From NCBI GenBank assembly GCA_037953745.1, contig JBAKBP010003102.1:1-64000 (forward strand): a DNA stretch of 64,000 nucleotides. The letters are read 5' to 3'. This document shows positions 54,916 through 64,000 of this stretch, one piece after another. The notes beneath the pieces are model-generated. The model saw only the letters and a program-made list of their open reading frames with translations, was not told the origin of the DNA and searched no databases. Both the position numbers and the translations under genes were made by a program. The first letter of the stretch is position 1; each line of letters begins with the position of its first letter. The stretch is from Lithodes maja. Its lineage: Eukaryota; Arthropoda; Malacostraca; Decapoda; Lithodidae.

Positions 54916-56723
54916 TGTGACGCACCCAGTGCGTTGCAACGCAACCTGATTGTACTCCTTGGTACTCGACTGTACCGCCCGTGATCTGGCTACCGTCAGC
55001 CGCAATGTATATTGAGTGTGACAACTTATAACTATGTTCTTTGTATCTCTGCAAAGGTCTCGTCATGTGCTAACCAGTGGTGGGTTTTGTTTTAAGCCAT
55101 GTCGAGACCTTCCATTTAATATATAGTATCAATAGAGAAGTTGATAGATAAGACAATGGGAGTTCAGAGAGAGAGAGTGAGTTAGGCTTCAGAGCAAGAG
55201 GGTAGCAACGCGCCACGCTGCCGGGGGGGTGGTTGCCAGACGTATGGACTGGTTGGCGGCCCTGCGCTTATAGCTAGGCGCGACAGGGTTGGTAGTCCAT
55301 TGTTGCCTGCCTACGCTGCTTGGGCTGGGCCCATGTTGTCGTACAGCACATTGCCTGGAGGCTGGCTGCGTGTTCCATGACCAGGTTGCCTAGAACCTTT
55401 GAGATTCTAACATCCCTTGCCCTCTCTCCCAACTTCTCACGGTTGCACTCTTTCTCTCTGACGACATTACTCTCATTTCATTCTTCTCTCTATTTAAATG
55501 CAATACCTTCCCTTGAGGTCCTAAAGGAGTTTCAGCACTCACCTCTCGTATTACTCTTAGGACAAGCATATATTTACATGTATTAGATTTAAGGGGTTAA
55601 TGTGAACAGCGATCTTCTTGATGAGGATAGTTGGTGAACGTTCTACATGTTCACGAGTTATATGCCCCGCTCATCATCCCATTTGTGACTAGACTGGTGC
55701 CATGTGTAAGAGCCCGACCATGCCCAGGACTTGTCTGTAGAGGGACGAGGACTTAGCCTTGATTTGCATACCGAGCCAGGAGCGAGTGTAGCACCCGAGA
55801 CTACAGCTCGCTCGTAGTGCCGGTATAGTAGAGTAACGTAATTTATCTGTCCTTGTGTTCTCTACAGTCTTCTCCTGGGTTCTCGCTTTCGGTGCTGGGA
55901 CTCGTTGTTCCTGTGACTTGGCCTGCTAGCTAGAACACATGGGGATGATGAGTGGGATATATCTTTATTTTACTATGCATTGCAGCTCTCTTTAAGTATA
56001 TGTATGTAACACTTTACAATACACATTACTCACACACAAGACAACACTATTAATACTTTCATGAATCAATTAACTGCACTGTCGTTTTGCTGCTGTGTCC
56101 GGAGTTCTGTTGCGTAGGGCGCATACGGACTCGGAGGGGAGACAGAGTGAGAGAAGCGAAGTAGCCTATGCGGTAGTAGGCTACCGGCGCGGTACTGTTG
56201 CCTGCAACCTTTTAGTTATTCCAAGTATAGATTCATTATTATAATAAGTGACTACTATTTATGTTCCTCCCATGTGTATTATTAGGTATCTACTGGATCA
56301 TGAACATCTTGTATGCTACATGCTAGTGCATGTTAGTAGGGGACAGTTAGTGTAGTGCACGCGCTTTCAAGTAGGCGTGTACATTTGTCATTTAGCATTT
56401 CACTGTCATACCTTTAGCCTGCTTCTATTCTACATTATTAGAGTCTTAATATTAACGTAGTTTCTTGAGTATTGCATTTCTTTAGTAATAACGTAACCTA
56501 TAAATGTCTGAGGGAGTTTAGCCTCATAGCCTACCCCTGTTGTACACTTTCGCCGAGTTAAGGTACCTCGTTACCGTAGACGATAACTTTGTAGGGCGAT
56601 GGTGCTTTTGTTGTCTGGAGCATATAGTATTTGGGACTGGAATCGAGCGTGTCGTTGTCACTTAAGCCATTTCTGTCCTACGATCAAGAATCCCGAATAT
56701 GTATTGCCGATCCAGCCGTAACA
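54916..56723 (+). repeat. 5' LTR of Gypsy D
   Basis: 1808 bp, TGTGACGCAC to CCGTAACA. The first bases contain a palindrome (GTGCGTTGCAACGCAA). The LTR is unusually long and contains no coding frame of note; the promoter position was not determined. Confidence 0.93.
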
Positions 56724-56725
56724 AA

Positions 56726-56743
56726 ATGGCGACCTTGCACAAG
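56726..56743 (+). other. Primer-binding site of Gypsy D
   Basis: TGGCGACCTTGCACAAG follows the LTR after AAA. Element A has TGGCGACCTTACC at the same place. It probably pairs with a tRNA 3' end; the tRNA is not identified. Confidence 0.6.
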
Positions 56744-56963
56744 ATTCAGTAGTATCCTATCACATGTTTTTTGGAGAACTATTCTATGCTACCTAGTAGA
56801 GCTGGCTAGAATTTTCTTGCATATTGGAGGAATTTTTATTGTGTCATTATTGTATTGGTGGACTTGCAGATTGTTTCGTTAGGTGTCTAGAGTAGAGTCA
56901 TTCAAGCATCTTTAACATTTTGTGAGTCGAGACTGCAATTAGTAATAAGCACTTTTTGTTTTT

Positions 56964-58263
56964 ATGAACAGCAATTGTATAACCAGCACTATGTCTAATG
57001 ACTCATCATTTACGGGGGAGGATAACACGGTACAGCCTAGTGACCAGCAAGTACAGCAGATATTTAGGGAGGGGAGTGTTATAAGTGGAGAGAGGGATGC
57101 CCGGGCATTTTTGCAGACACCTTTGACTGAACAGCGCCTGCAGGCTATTGATTGTTACGGTCTTCGCTGTTTAGCCACGGTTTTGGGGCGGGACTGTCCT
57201 GACAGTTGGCCCAAGAAGAATTTGGTGGCATGTTTGTTGGGTGATGGCGATGGGGCGGTGGGTGGAGTTGGGTCTTGGGGGGGGGTTCCCTCCTAGCCTC
57301 CATTCCACTCTACCCCTGAGCTGGGCCCTCAGCCAGCGAGTCTTAGCACGATGCAGCAGGATGGTTCTCAATGGCAAGCTGGCTTACCCGTAAACACGTC
57401 TCGGTGTGGATCCCCCATTTTGTGCTCTCCCCCCCCCAGGCCTGTCTCCTGAGATGTTATTTCAGCTAGAACTAGCTAAGCTTAAGTTGCAAGAGAGTCA
57501 ACAGGCTAGTATAGAACGGATTAAGCTGCAGGAGACTCAGATACAACAGGCTAGTATAGAACGGATTAAGCTGCAGGAGACTCAGATACAACAGGCTAGT
57601 ATAGAACGCATAGAGGTTGCTAGAATCCGAGCCAATGAGGATGCAACCAGGTACCAGGCTGAAATGGATGTCGAGAAGTCTAGAGTAGAGACCACGGGGC
57701 GTCATCTCGGTGGTGGGCACCGGGTTACAGACTCACTTTCGCATTTAATTAAGTTAGTACCCGCATTTGATGAGACAGCAGTGACTGAGTTTTTTGCTCG
57801 TTTCGAAAAGAAGTGTCGTGAGTATGACTGGCCGGAGGTTAAATGGGCAGCATTAGTTTCATCACGTCTAGTGGGTAAGGGGTTGAAAGCCTACGATGCA
57901 CTGTCACTGGACGAGAGTGTCGTGTATGGACTGGTGAAGGAGGCTGTGCTCCGGGCCTACGAACTGCAACCCGAAACTTATAGATTGAAGTTCCGTGGCG
58001 TGAATAAGAAGAGCGACGTCAGTTTTATGGAGCACGCACGGGACTTAACAGATGCATGTAATAACTGGTTTCGGTCCGAGCACGCAGAGTCGGCTGAGGA
58101 AATTAAGCAACTTTTCTATCTGGAACAGTTTTACAAATGTACTGGAACCGATCTAACGCTGAACATTAAGGAAAAAATGTCCCAAGACAGTAGAGGAGGC
58201 TGCCAAGATGGCAGACTTCAGATTATCATTGATTCGTGGTTGCGGTGCCGCTCAGAGGGCTGA
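56964..58263 (+). pseudogene. Gypsy D gag with three homopolymer frame breaks
   Basis: The frame 56964-57296 (preferred start MSNDSSF at 56991, by alignment to A) holds the conserved helix DARAFLQTPLTEQRLQAIDC. A G9 run (57277-57285) shifts the frame to an early stop. A C9 run (57429-57437) lies at the next change. The second frame (57406-58263) has three tandem 15-residue repeats (QQASIERIKLQETQI), a predicted coiled coil, then the capsid-like domain (PAFDETAVTEFFARFEKKC, RAYELQPETYRLKFRGV). An A6 run (58172-58177) marks the change into the pol frame, where element A stays in one frame. Either these are mutations that disable the copy or sequencing errors in homopolymers. Confidence 0.85.
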
Positions 58264-61200
58264 GTCAGGGCAGAAGGGGCGCTATACCCCACCCACCAGA
58301 GTTTTCGATAATAACAAATCCTATGACACACATAACCACACTAAAAGCATTGCACCTAATAACACCTACAAACACAAGCCTCTCCCGTTTACTAAAGGTC
58401 AGGCCCCTTCTTCGCCCGCACAAGGGAAGAAGCCCATTGGGGATGTGAAATGTTACAAATGTCAGAAGCTAGGCCATTATTCACGTGAGTGCCCTAGTAA
58501 CACTCCTGCTAAGCCGGTGTCATTGGTTCACAGTATCGGTGTGTCTCTGAAGGCTGCAGCAACTGCCCGGGTTAGGTTGTCAGCAGCTGAGGCACACGCG
58601 GTAAAGAAGCGTACGGAAGGCTCGACACCTGTCCGGGACACTTTCTGTAGCCATCGGGGACACGGGTTTGTGAGCTGGGGGAGTGAACTACGGAGGGTTG
58701 ACTTGCTGAGGGATACGGGGGCTTCGCAAACTTTGTTGAGGAACTTCACAGGGAAACCGATAAATGCGGCCAGAGTTGTTGTGGTGCAGGGTATAAATGC
58801 TACGAGGTCATACCCACTTGTGAGGTTGCAGTTGAGAGTGGGAGAGGTGTGCAGGGAGCTGGATGTAGGGATCGTTGAGTGTTTGCCAGTTGAGGGCGTC
58901 GACCTTCTTCTCGGCAACGACTTTGCGGTGCCCACTTCCGGGACTCCACCCTTAGTCATTGCCGAGAGGGCGGCCGACGTGGATGGTGAGAATCGGGAAT
59001 GGGTTGGGAGGTGCCAACAGGATGAGATGGCCTGTGTGGTAACCCGATCTCGCTCTGCGGCTCCTGCACAGCCTAGCACTCAACCTCGGGGACAGTGGAG
59101 GATGGATCAGGAGAAGGTTGCTAAGGGCAGGAAAAGGGACATTGATTCTGCTGCACTTCTCGGTGATTCGGTACTTGGACCTATAATAAACACGGGAGTT
59201 GACTCTGGCCCAGATATGGTGTGTAACAAGGCAGAGTTGGGTAAGACTTCGCGTGAGGCAAGAGCTGTAGCGAGAGCCACTAAGGCAGTAGAGCCTACTA
59301 GCCGGAGTAATGTCTTATTACAAAACCATCTTGATGCATTGACGCCCGGGGACATTAGTGAGCAGCAGTTGCAAGACGCTAGCCTAGCTCGTTATAGCAA
59401 TGGTGCCATAGAGTTGGAGGAAGATGGGGATGCGAAGCCGGGAGATATCTTTAGGCTCAACAGGATATTGTACCGCAGATTTTTAGACCCCAAATCGAAA
59501 TGGGAGGGCGGTGCGAGGGTAGTAGACCAGGTGGTTGTTCCAAATAAGTATAGAGAGTCTTTATTGTGTCTGGCGCATGATGTGCCGGTGGCGGGTCATT
59601 TGGGGGTAACAAAAACATTGGCGGCATTGGGCAGGTTTTTCTGGTGGCCTGGGGTCAAGGCTGATGTCTGTGCATGGGTGGCTGGGTGTGCGACCTGCCA
59701 GACAACGGGGAAGCCTAACCAGACAATCCCGAAGGCACCTTTGTTTCCCATACCTGTCACCGGGCCTCCGTTCAGCAAAGTTGTAGTAGATTTGGTTGGC
59801 CCTTTCCCGCCTACTAGTAGTGGCAATAAATTCCTGTTGACAATCATGGATGTGGCTACGAGATACCCGGACGCATACCCCATGAGAAACGGCTCGGCAA
59901 AGGCAGTTGTTAAAAACTTATTATTGTTCTGTTCCCGTTATGGATTTCCACGTGAGGTGCAGTCAGACCAGGGGAGCAATTTTACATCCAAATTGTTCAA
60001 GCAAACCCTTCAGTTGCACGGTATATGTTCTGTAGTGTCGTCAGCCTACCATCCCGAGAGTCAGGGAGTCTTGGAGCGGTGGCACTCGACCCTGAAGAGT
60101 ATGCTACGCTGTTACTGTGCAGAACATGACACTGATTGGGATTTGGGTCTGCCGTATGTTCTGTTCGCTGCACGTGAAGTCCCAGGAGAGAGCCTGGGGT
60201 TCAGTCCAAATCAACTAGTCTTTGGCCATAATGTGAGAGGACCTTTAAGTATGGTGAAAGAGATCTGGGAGGGCGAAGAGAAGCCGGGGTCTGTACTTAA
60301 ATATGTCCTTGAGAGCCGGGAGAGACTTATAGGTTGCATGGCAGCGGCAGGTAATAACTTGGTTAATGCACAGGCGGTCATGAAGCACCAGTATGACGCC
60401 AAGGTGAAGCTTCGGGAGTTTTCGGTGGGTCAGGAGGTAATGTTGCTTTTACCCTTGCCTGGACACCCCCTTTCTGCCAAGTTCTTTGGGCCGTATGTGG
60501 TGGCTAAGAAACTGTCCGACCTTGATTATCTCCTTGCAACACCTGACCGTAGGAAAAAACATCAGTTATGTCATGTTAACCTCATGAAAGAGTATGTGAG
60601 ACGCCCCTCAGAGCCTCTCACTGTCCCTGTGCTGGCCTGCAGCGGCCAGGGTGGAGAAGGAGGTGGGGACAGTCATGCTGCTGAGGAGGATAGCTGGGAC
60701 TGTGTCATTTCCGCGGAACAGTGGGCGGGGAATACTGAACAAGAGGCTAGGCAAGCTGTAAGTCACCTGCCTGAGCACCAGGGTGCTGCTGTCCTAGGCC
60801 TGTTCAGGTCATACCCCTCTGTTTTCGCCGAACACCCAGGTCTCACTACTCAGGTAACGCACGACGTGGACGTCGGTGATAATGTGCCCTTCAAGTCAGT
60901 GCCCTACCGTGTGCCCCCGGTAAAGTTGCCAGCTTTACGGGAGGAGTTAAAGTACATGGTTGAGAGAGGGATGATCACTGAAGGTTATGTGAAGTGGACA
61001 TCACCCGTCACGTTGCAGCCAAAACCTGATGGCAAGGTGCGGTTCTGCATAGATTTTCGTAGGCTAAATGGCTTGACCACTACCAACCCTTACCCTTTGC
61101 CTCGAGTTGACGACAGCATGGACAAGATAGGGAATGCAAAGTACCTTACTAAAATTGATCTTGTAAAAGGCTACTGGCAAGTACCCCTGTCGGACCGAGC

Positions 61201-62161
61201 TAAGCAAGTTTGTGGTTTTGTGGTAGATGGCAAGACCTACCAATGCAACGTAATGCCTTATGGGCTTAAGAACGCACCTGCCACGTTTCAGAACCTGATG
61301 AACGATATTTGTGACGAAATCCCTAACTGCACGGTCTACCTTGATGACGTGATAGTGTATGATGACGATTTTGAAAATCACCTAAGGCACTTAGAGACCC
61401 TGTTTGGGAAGTTGCACGATGCTGGGCTGGTGGTGAATCTGAGGAAGTGCGAGTTTGTAAAGGCTACTGTGCAGTATCTTGGCTTTGTGGTCGGGTTAGG
61501 CCGGGTGTGCCCCCCCCCCCCCCCCCTGAGCAAGATACAGGCTATCAATATGTTTCCCAGGCCCACCACTAAGCGCCAGGTCATGCGGTTCCTAGGTATG
61601 ATAGGCTATTATAGGCGCTTCATCCGGGGATACTCTACTGTCTTAGCACCGTTAACTGATCTACTGTCGAAGTCAGTGAAGTTCTGTTGGGCTGCGGAGT
61701 GTCAGAGGGCTTTCGACCTAGTCAAGCACCTGCTGTGTACACATCCGATTTTGAGGGCCCCAGACTTCTCCAGGAGTTTTCAGCTGGCGACTGATGCCAG
61801 CGGTGTGGGTGCCGGGGCAGTGTTACTGCAGACTGATTCCGAGGGCTTGGAACACCCAGTGAGCTTCTTTTCTCGCAAGTTTAATTCGGCACAAAGGAAT
61901 TACTCGACTATAGAGAAGGACCTTCTGGTTATCGTTTTGTCGCTCAAACATTTCGAAGTTTATGTTCCAGCCTACGGCCCGGTAGTGACGATTTATACGG
62001 ACCATCATCCCTTGAAATTCCTAAATCAGTTTCACAATAGGAATATGCGGTTGACCAGGTGGTCCCTAATGCTCCAAGAGTATAATCTCAACATTCAGCA
62101 TATTGCCGGGAGTGAGAACGTGATAGCAGATTGTCTATCAAGGGTTGATGATCCAAGATAG
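58208..62161 (+). CDS. Gypsy D pol: zinc knuckle, protease, integrase, RT, RNase H (Gmr1-like order)
   Basis: A 1317-residue uninterrupted frame. CCHC knuckle CYKCQKLGHYSREC at about residues 81-94. Retropepsin LLRDTGASQ with DTGA at 169-172. Integrase H2C2 zinc site (H457, H463, CATC near 495). Integrase core D528, D587 and E623 (in VVDLVGP, SDQGSNF, GVLERW; exactly 35 residues between the last two). Integrase C-terminal SH3-like region, then a linker. RT has FCIDFRRLN, KIDLVKGYWQ, NVMPYGLKNAPATFQ and YLDD at 1044-1047. RNase H has TDASGVGAGA (D1196), then STIEKDLLVIV, YTDHHPLKFL and ADCLSR at the end. All catalytic residues are present. A C17 run at 61510-61526 expands a Pro stretch after the RT palm. 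Integrase upstream of RT departs from standard Ty3/Gypsy. Confidence 0.95.
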   Translation: MADFRLSLIRGCGAAQRAESGQKGRYTPPTRVFDNNKSYDTHNHTKSIAPNNTYKHKPLPFTKGQAPSSPAQGKKPIGDVKCYKCQKLGHYSRECPSNTPAKPVSLVHSIGVSLKAAATARVRLSAAEAHAVKKRTEGSTPVRDTFCSHRGHGFVSWGSELRRVDLLRDTGASQTLLRNFTGKPINAARVVVVQGINATRSYPLVRLQLRVGEVCRELDVGIVECLPVEGVDLLLGNDFAVPTSGTPPLVIAERAADVDGENREWVGRCQQDEMACVVTRSRSAAPAQPSTQPRGQWRMDQEKVAKGRKRDIDSAALLGDSVLGPIINTGVDSGPDMVCNKAELGKTSREARAVARATKAVEPTSRSNVLLQNHLDALTPGDISEQQLQDASLARYSNGAIELEEDGDAKPGDIFRLNRILYRRFLDPKSKWEGGARVVDQVVVPNKYRESLLCLAHDVPVAGHLGVTKTLAALGRFFWWPGVKADVCAWVAGCATCQTTGKPNQTIPKAPLFPIPVTGPPFSKVVVDLVGPFPPTSSGNKFLLTIMDVATRYPDAYPMRNGSAKAVVKNLLLFCSRYGFPREVQSDQGSNFTSKLFKQTLQLHGICSVVSSAYHPESQGVLERWHSTLKSMLRCYCAEHDTDWDLGLPYVLFAAREVPGESLGFSPNQLVFGHNVRGPLSMVKEIWEGEEKPGSVLKYVLESRERLIGCMAAAGNNLVNAQAVMKHQYDAKVKLREFSVGQEVMLLLPLPGHPLSAKFFGPYVVAKKLSDLDYLLATPDRRKKHQLCHVNLMKEYVRRPSEPLTVPVLACSGQGGEGGGDSHAAEEDSWDCVISAEQWAGNTEQEARQAVSHLPEHQGAAVLGLFRSYPSVFAEHPGLTTQVTHDVDVGDNVPFKSVPYRVPPVKLPALREELKYMVERGMITEGYVKWTSPVTLQPKPDGKVRFCIDFRRLNGLTTTNPYPLPRVDDSMDKIGNAKYLTKIDLVKGYWQVPLSDRAKQVCGFVVDGKTYQCNVMPYGLKNAPATFQNLMNDICDEIPNCTVYLDDVIVYDDDFENHLRHLETLFGKLHDAGLVVNLRKCEFVKATVQYLGFVVGLGRVCPPPPPLSKIQAINMFPRPTTKRQVMRFLGMIGYYRRFIRGYSTVLAPLTDLLSKSVKFCWAAECQRAFDLVKHLLCTHPILRAPDFSRSFQLATDASGVGAGAVLLQTDSEGLEHPVSFFSRKFNSAQRNYSTIEKDLLVIVLSLKHFEVYVPAYGPVVTIYTDHHPLKFLNQFHNRNMRLTRWSLMLQEYNLNIQHIAGSENVIADCLSRVDDPR

Positions 62162-62436
62162 TCGTGCACGGTGTGGGGGTTGAGCAGGAGTAAAATTAGG
62201 CTATCATAACGCCGTCCAAAAAGATTATAAAACAATAAAATAGACGAGAAAACTCTTTTTTTTTTTTTTTAGTTTTGTAAGTCTTTATTGTTGTAGCATG
62301 ATGCATGCAATATTGTGTTTTATGTATAATTCACACTTCAGTTGTTGTGCACCTTTTGCAATTAGTGGCAGCTAAGGGTAGCAGGTCGGTTGGTTGCCTG
62401 TCAGATTTTGATAATGCTTCTAAGGTCGATTATCTA
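62162..62436 (+). other. 3' untranslated interior of Gypsy D
   Basis: Holds a T14 run (62257-62270). The short frame at 62305 has no family resemblance. There is no env-like frame with signal peptide or membrane anchor. Confidence 0.6.
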
Positions 62437-62450
62437 AAATCTTGGGGGGG
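62437..62450 (+). other. Polypurine tract of Gypsy D
   Basis: AAATCTTGGGGGGG, one base before the 3' LTR start TGTGACGC at 62452. The same layout occurs in element A. Confidence 0.75.
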
Positions 62451-62451
62451 C

Positions 62452-64000
62452 TGTGACGCACTCAGTGCGTTGCAACGCAACCTGATTGTACTCCTTGGTG
62501 CTCGACTGTACCACCCGTGATCTGGCTACCGTCAGCCGCAATGTATATTGAGTGTGACAACTTATAACTATGTTCTTTGTATCTCTGCAAAGGTCTCGTC
62601 ATGTGCTAACCAGTGGTGGGTTTTGTTTTAAGCCATGTCGAGACCTTCCATTTAATATGTAGTATCAATAGAGAAGTTGATAGATAAGACAATGGGAGTT
62701 CAGAGAGAGAGAGTGAGTTAGGCTTCAGAGCAAGAGGGTAGCAACGCGCCACGCTGCCGGGGGGGTGGTTGCCAGACGTATGGACTGGTTGGCGGCCCTG
62801 CGCTTATAGCTAGGCGCGACAGGGTTGGTAGTCCATTGTTGCCTGCCTACGCTGCTTGGGCTGGGCCCATGTTGTCGTACAGCACATTGCCTGGAGGCTG
62901 GCTGCGTGTTCCATGACCAGGTTGCCTAGAACCTTTGAGATTCTAACATCCCTTGCCCTCTCTCCCAACTTCTCACGGTTGCACTCTTTCTCTCTGACGA
63001 CATTACTCTCATTTCATTCTTCTCTCTATTTAAATGCATAACCTTCCCTTGAGGTCCTAAAGGAGTTTCAGCACTCACCTCTCGTATTACTCTTAGGACA
63101 AGCATATATTTACATGTATTAGATTTAAGGGGTTAATGTGAACAGCGATCTTCTTGATGAGGATAGTTGGTGAACGTTCTACATGTTCACGAGTTATATG
63201 CCCCGCTCATCATCCCATTTGTGACTAGACTGGTGCCATGTGTAAGAGCCCGACCATGCCCAGGACTTGTCTGTAGAGGGACGAGGACTTAGCCTTGATT
63301 TGCATACCGAGCCAGGAGCGAGTGTAGCACCTGAGACTACAGCTCGCTCGTAGTGCCGGTATAGTAGAGTAACGTAATTTATCTGTCCTTGTGTTCTCTA
63401 CAGTCTTCTCCTGGGTTCTCGCTTTCGGTGCTGGGACTCGTTGTTCCTGTGACTTGGCCTGCTAGCTAGAACACATGGGGATGATGAGTGGGATATATCT
63501 TTATTTTACTATGCATTGCAGCTCTCTTTAAGTATATGTATGTAACACTTTACAATACACATTACTCACACACAAGACAACACTATTAATACTTTCATGA
63601 ATCAATTAACTGCACTGTCGTTTTGCTGCCGTGTCCGGAGTTCTGTTGCGTAGGGCGCATATGGACTCGGAGGGGAGACAGAGTGAGAGAAGCGAAGTAG
63701 CCTATGCGGTAGTAGGCTACCGGCGCAGTACTGTTGCCTGCAACCTTTTAGTTATTCCAAGTATAGATTCATTATTATAATAAGTGACTACTATTTATGT
63801 TCCTCCCATGTGTATTATTAGGTATCTACTGGATCATGAACATCTTGTAACTATGCTACATGCTAGTGCATGTTAGTAGGGGACAGTTAGTGTAGTGCAC
63901 GCGCTTTCAAGTAGGCGTGTACATTTGTCATTTAGCATTTCACTGTCATACCTTTAGCCTGCTTCTATTCTACATTATTAGAGGCTTAATATTAACGTAG
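62452..64000 (+). repeat. 3' LTR of Gypsy D (partial, cut by window end)
   Basis: 1549 bp matching 54916-56460. Differences include a 4-bp insertion near 63849 and about 11 single-base changes. About 260 bp should lie beyond the window. Confidence 0.93.

Larger units (their letters stand above)
54916..64000 (+). mobile_element. Gypsy element D (Gmr1-like domain order), young, nearly complete
   Basis: 5' LTR 54916-56723, primer-binding site, gag, one long pol frame (58208-62161), polypurine tract, 3' LTR from 62452 to beyond the window end. The LTRs differ at about 11 sites plus one 4-bp indel over 1.55 kb (about 99.3% identity by eye), so insertion was recent. It inserted into Gypsy C RT after CTAG. 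Domain order is gag, zinc knuckle, protease, integrase, RT, RNase H. Gag carries three homopolymer-associated frame breaks. No env is present between pol and the LTR. Confidence 0.92.

Noticed and set aside
57277..58207. Programmed ribosomal frameshifting in Gypsy D gag
   Set aside because: Three changes at plain homopolymers without a slippery heptamer or consistent direction. Element A keeps most of the region in one frame. Indels are more likely.
58528..59079. Minus-strand 183-residue frame opposite Gypsy D pol (also the one at 59596-59883)
   Set aside because: Antisense shadow of the protease and integrase coding sequence. No family resemblance.
62162..62520. An env gene (errantivirus-type) after pol in Gypsy D
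   Set aside because: Only about 290 bp lie between pol and the LTR. The short frame has no signal peptide or fusion-protein features and runs into the LTR.

Overview
This is a eukaryotic, transposon-packed stretch of an arthropod genome. The most likely source is a decapod crustacean. The hints are degenerate TTAGG-type (arthropod telomere motif) repeats at 46.1-46.4 kb, very abundant TA and GATA microsatellites, and the particular mix of RTE-like, Jockey/CR1-like, BEL, Gypsy and Penelope elements. The species assignment is inference. There are no bacterial operons, rRNA genes or functional tRNA genes.

The only host gene I can support is on the minus strand. Five exons (33345-33177, 32104-31957, 29210-29020, 21962-21790, 15295-15111) join in perfect phase into 288 uninterrupted codons of an SLC22-type organic ion/carnitine transporter (major facilitator superfamily). 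The N-terminal part, roughly the first third, and the last transmembrane segment were not found. The introns (1.1, 2.7, 7.1 and 6.5 kb) are full of mobile DNA: RTE-like LINEs, a P-element remnant with duplicated long inverted repeats, inverted tRNA-like SINE copies, a mariner-type MITE, TTAA-flanked MITEs and TA microsatellites.

Layout. 1-6555: Gypsy element A (minus; partial 3' LTR, pol, gag, 5' LTR), inserted in a CR1/L2-like LINE (6556-7812). 7839-14679: decayed Gypsy element B (plus) with a 2.1 kb LTR. 15.1-33.3 kb: the SLC22 exons and their loaded introns. 33.5-36.5 kb: four TTAA MITEs in 3 kb. 36.6-40.7 kb: Jockey/CR1-like LINE (minus) split by a 1.7 kb solo LTR. 42.3 kb: RTE-like 3' end. 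43.8-46.08 kb: a 58-bp satellite (about 39 copies), then TTAGG-derived repeats and a 132-bp hairpin repeat. 46.84 kb: GIY-YIG end of a Penelope-like element. 47.5-49.95 kb: Jockey/CR1-like LINE (plus), cut by a BEL/Pao 3' end (49.95-51.5 kb). 52.03-54.9 kb: Gypsy C, interrupted by a second solo LTR and then by Gypsy D (54.9-64.0 kb), which has an almost complete structure and 99% identical LTRs.

The most notable biology is in the Gypsy elements. In element D the pol order is protease - integrase - reverse transcriptase - RNase H. This is the order of Ty1/copia and of the Gmr1-type Ty3/Gypsy lineage, not of ordinary Gypsy. Elements A, B and C, although damaged, keep the same order. The window therefore documents a diversified, recently active Gmr1-like clade, including an RT-less derivative (A) with closely matching LTRs and solo LTRs with clean 4-bp target duplications.
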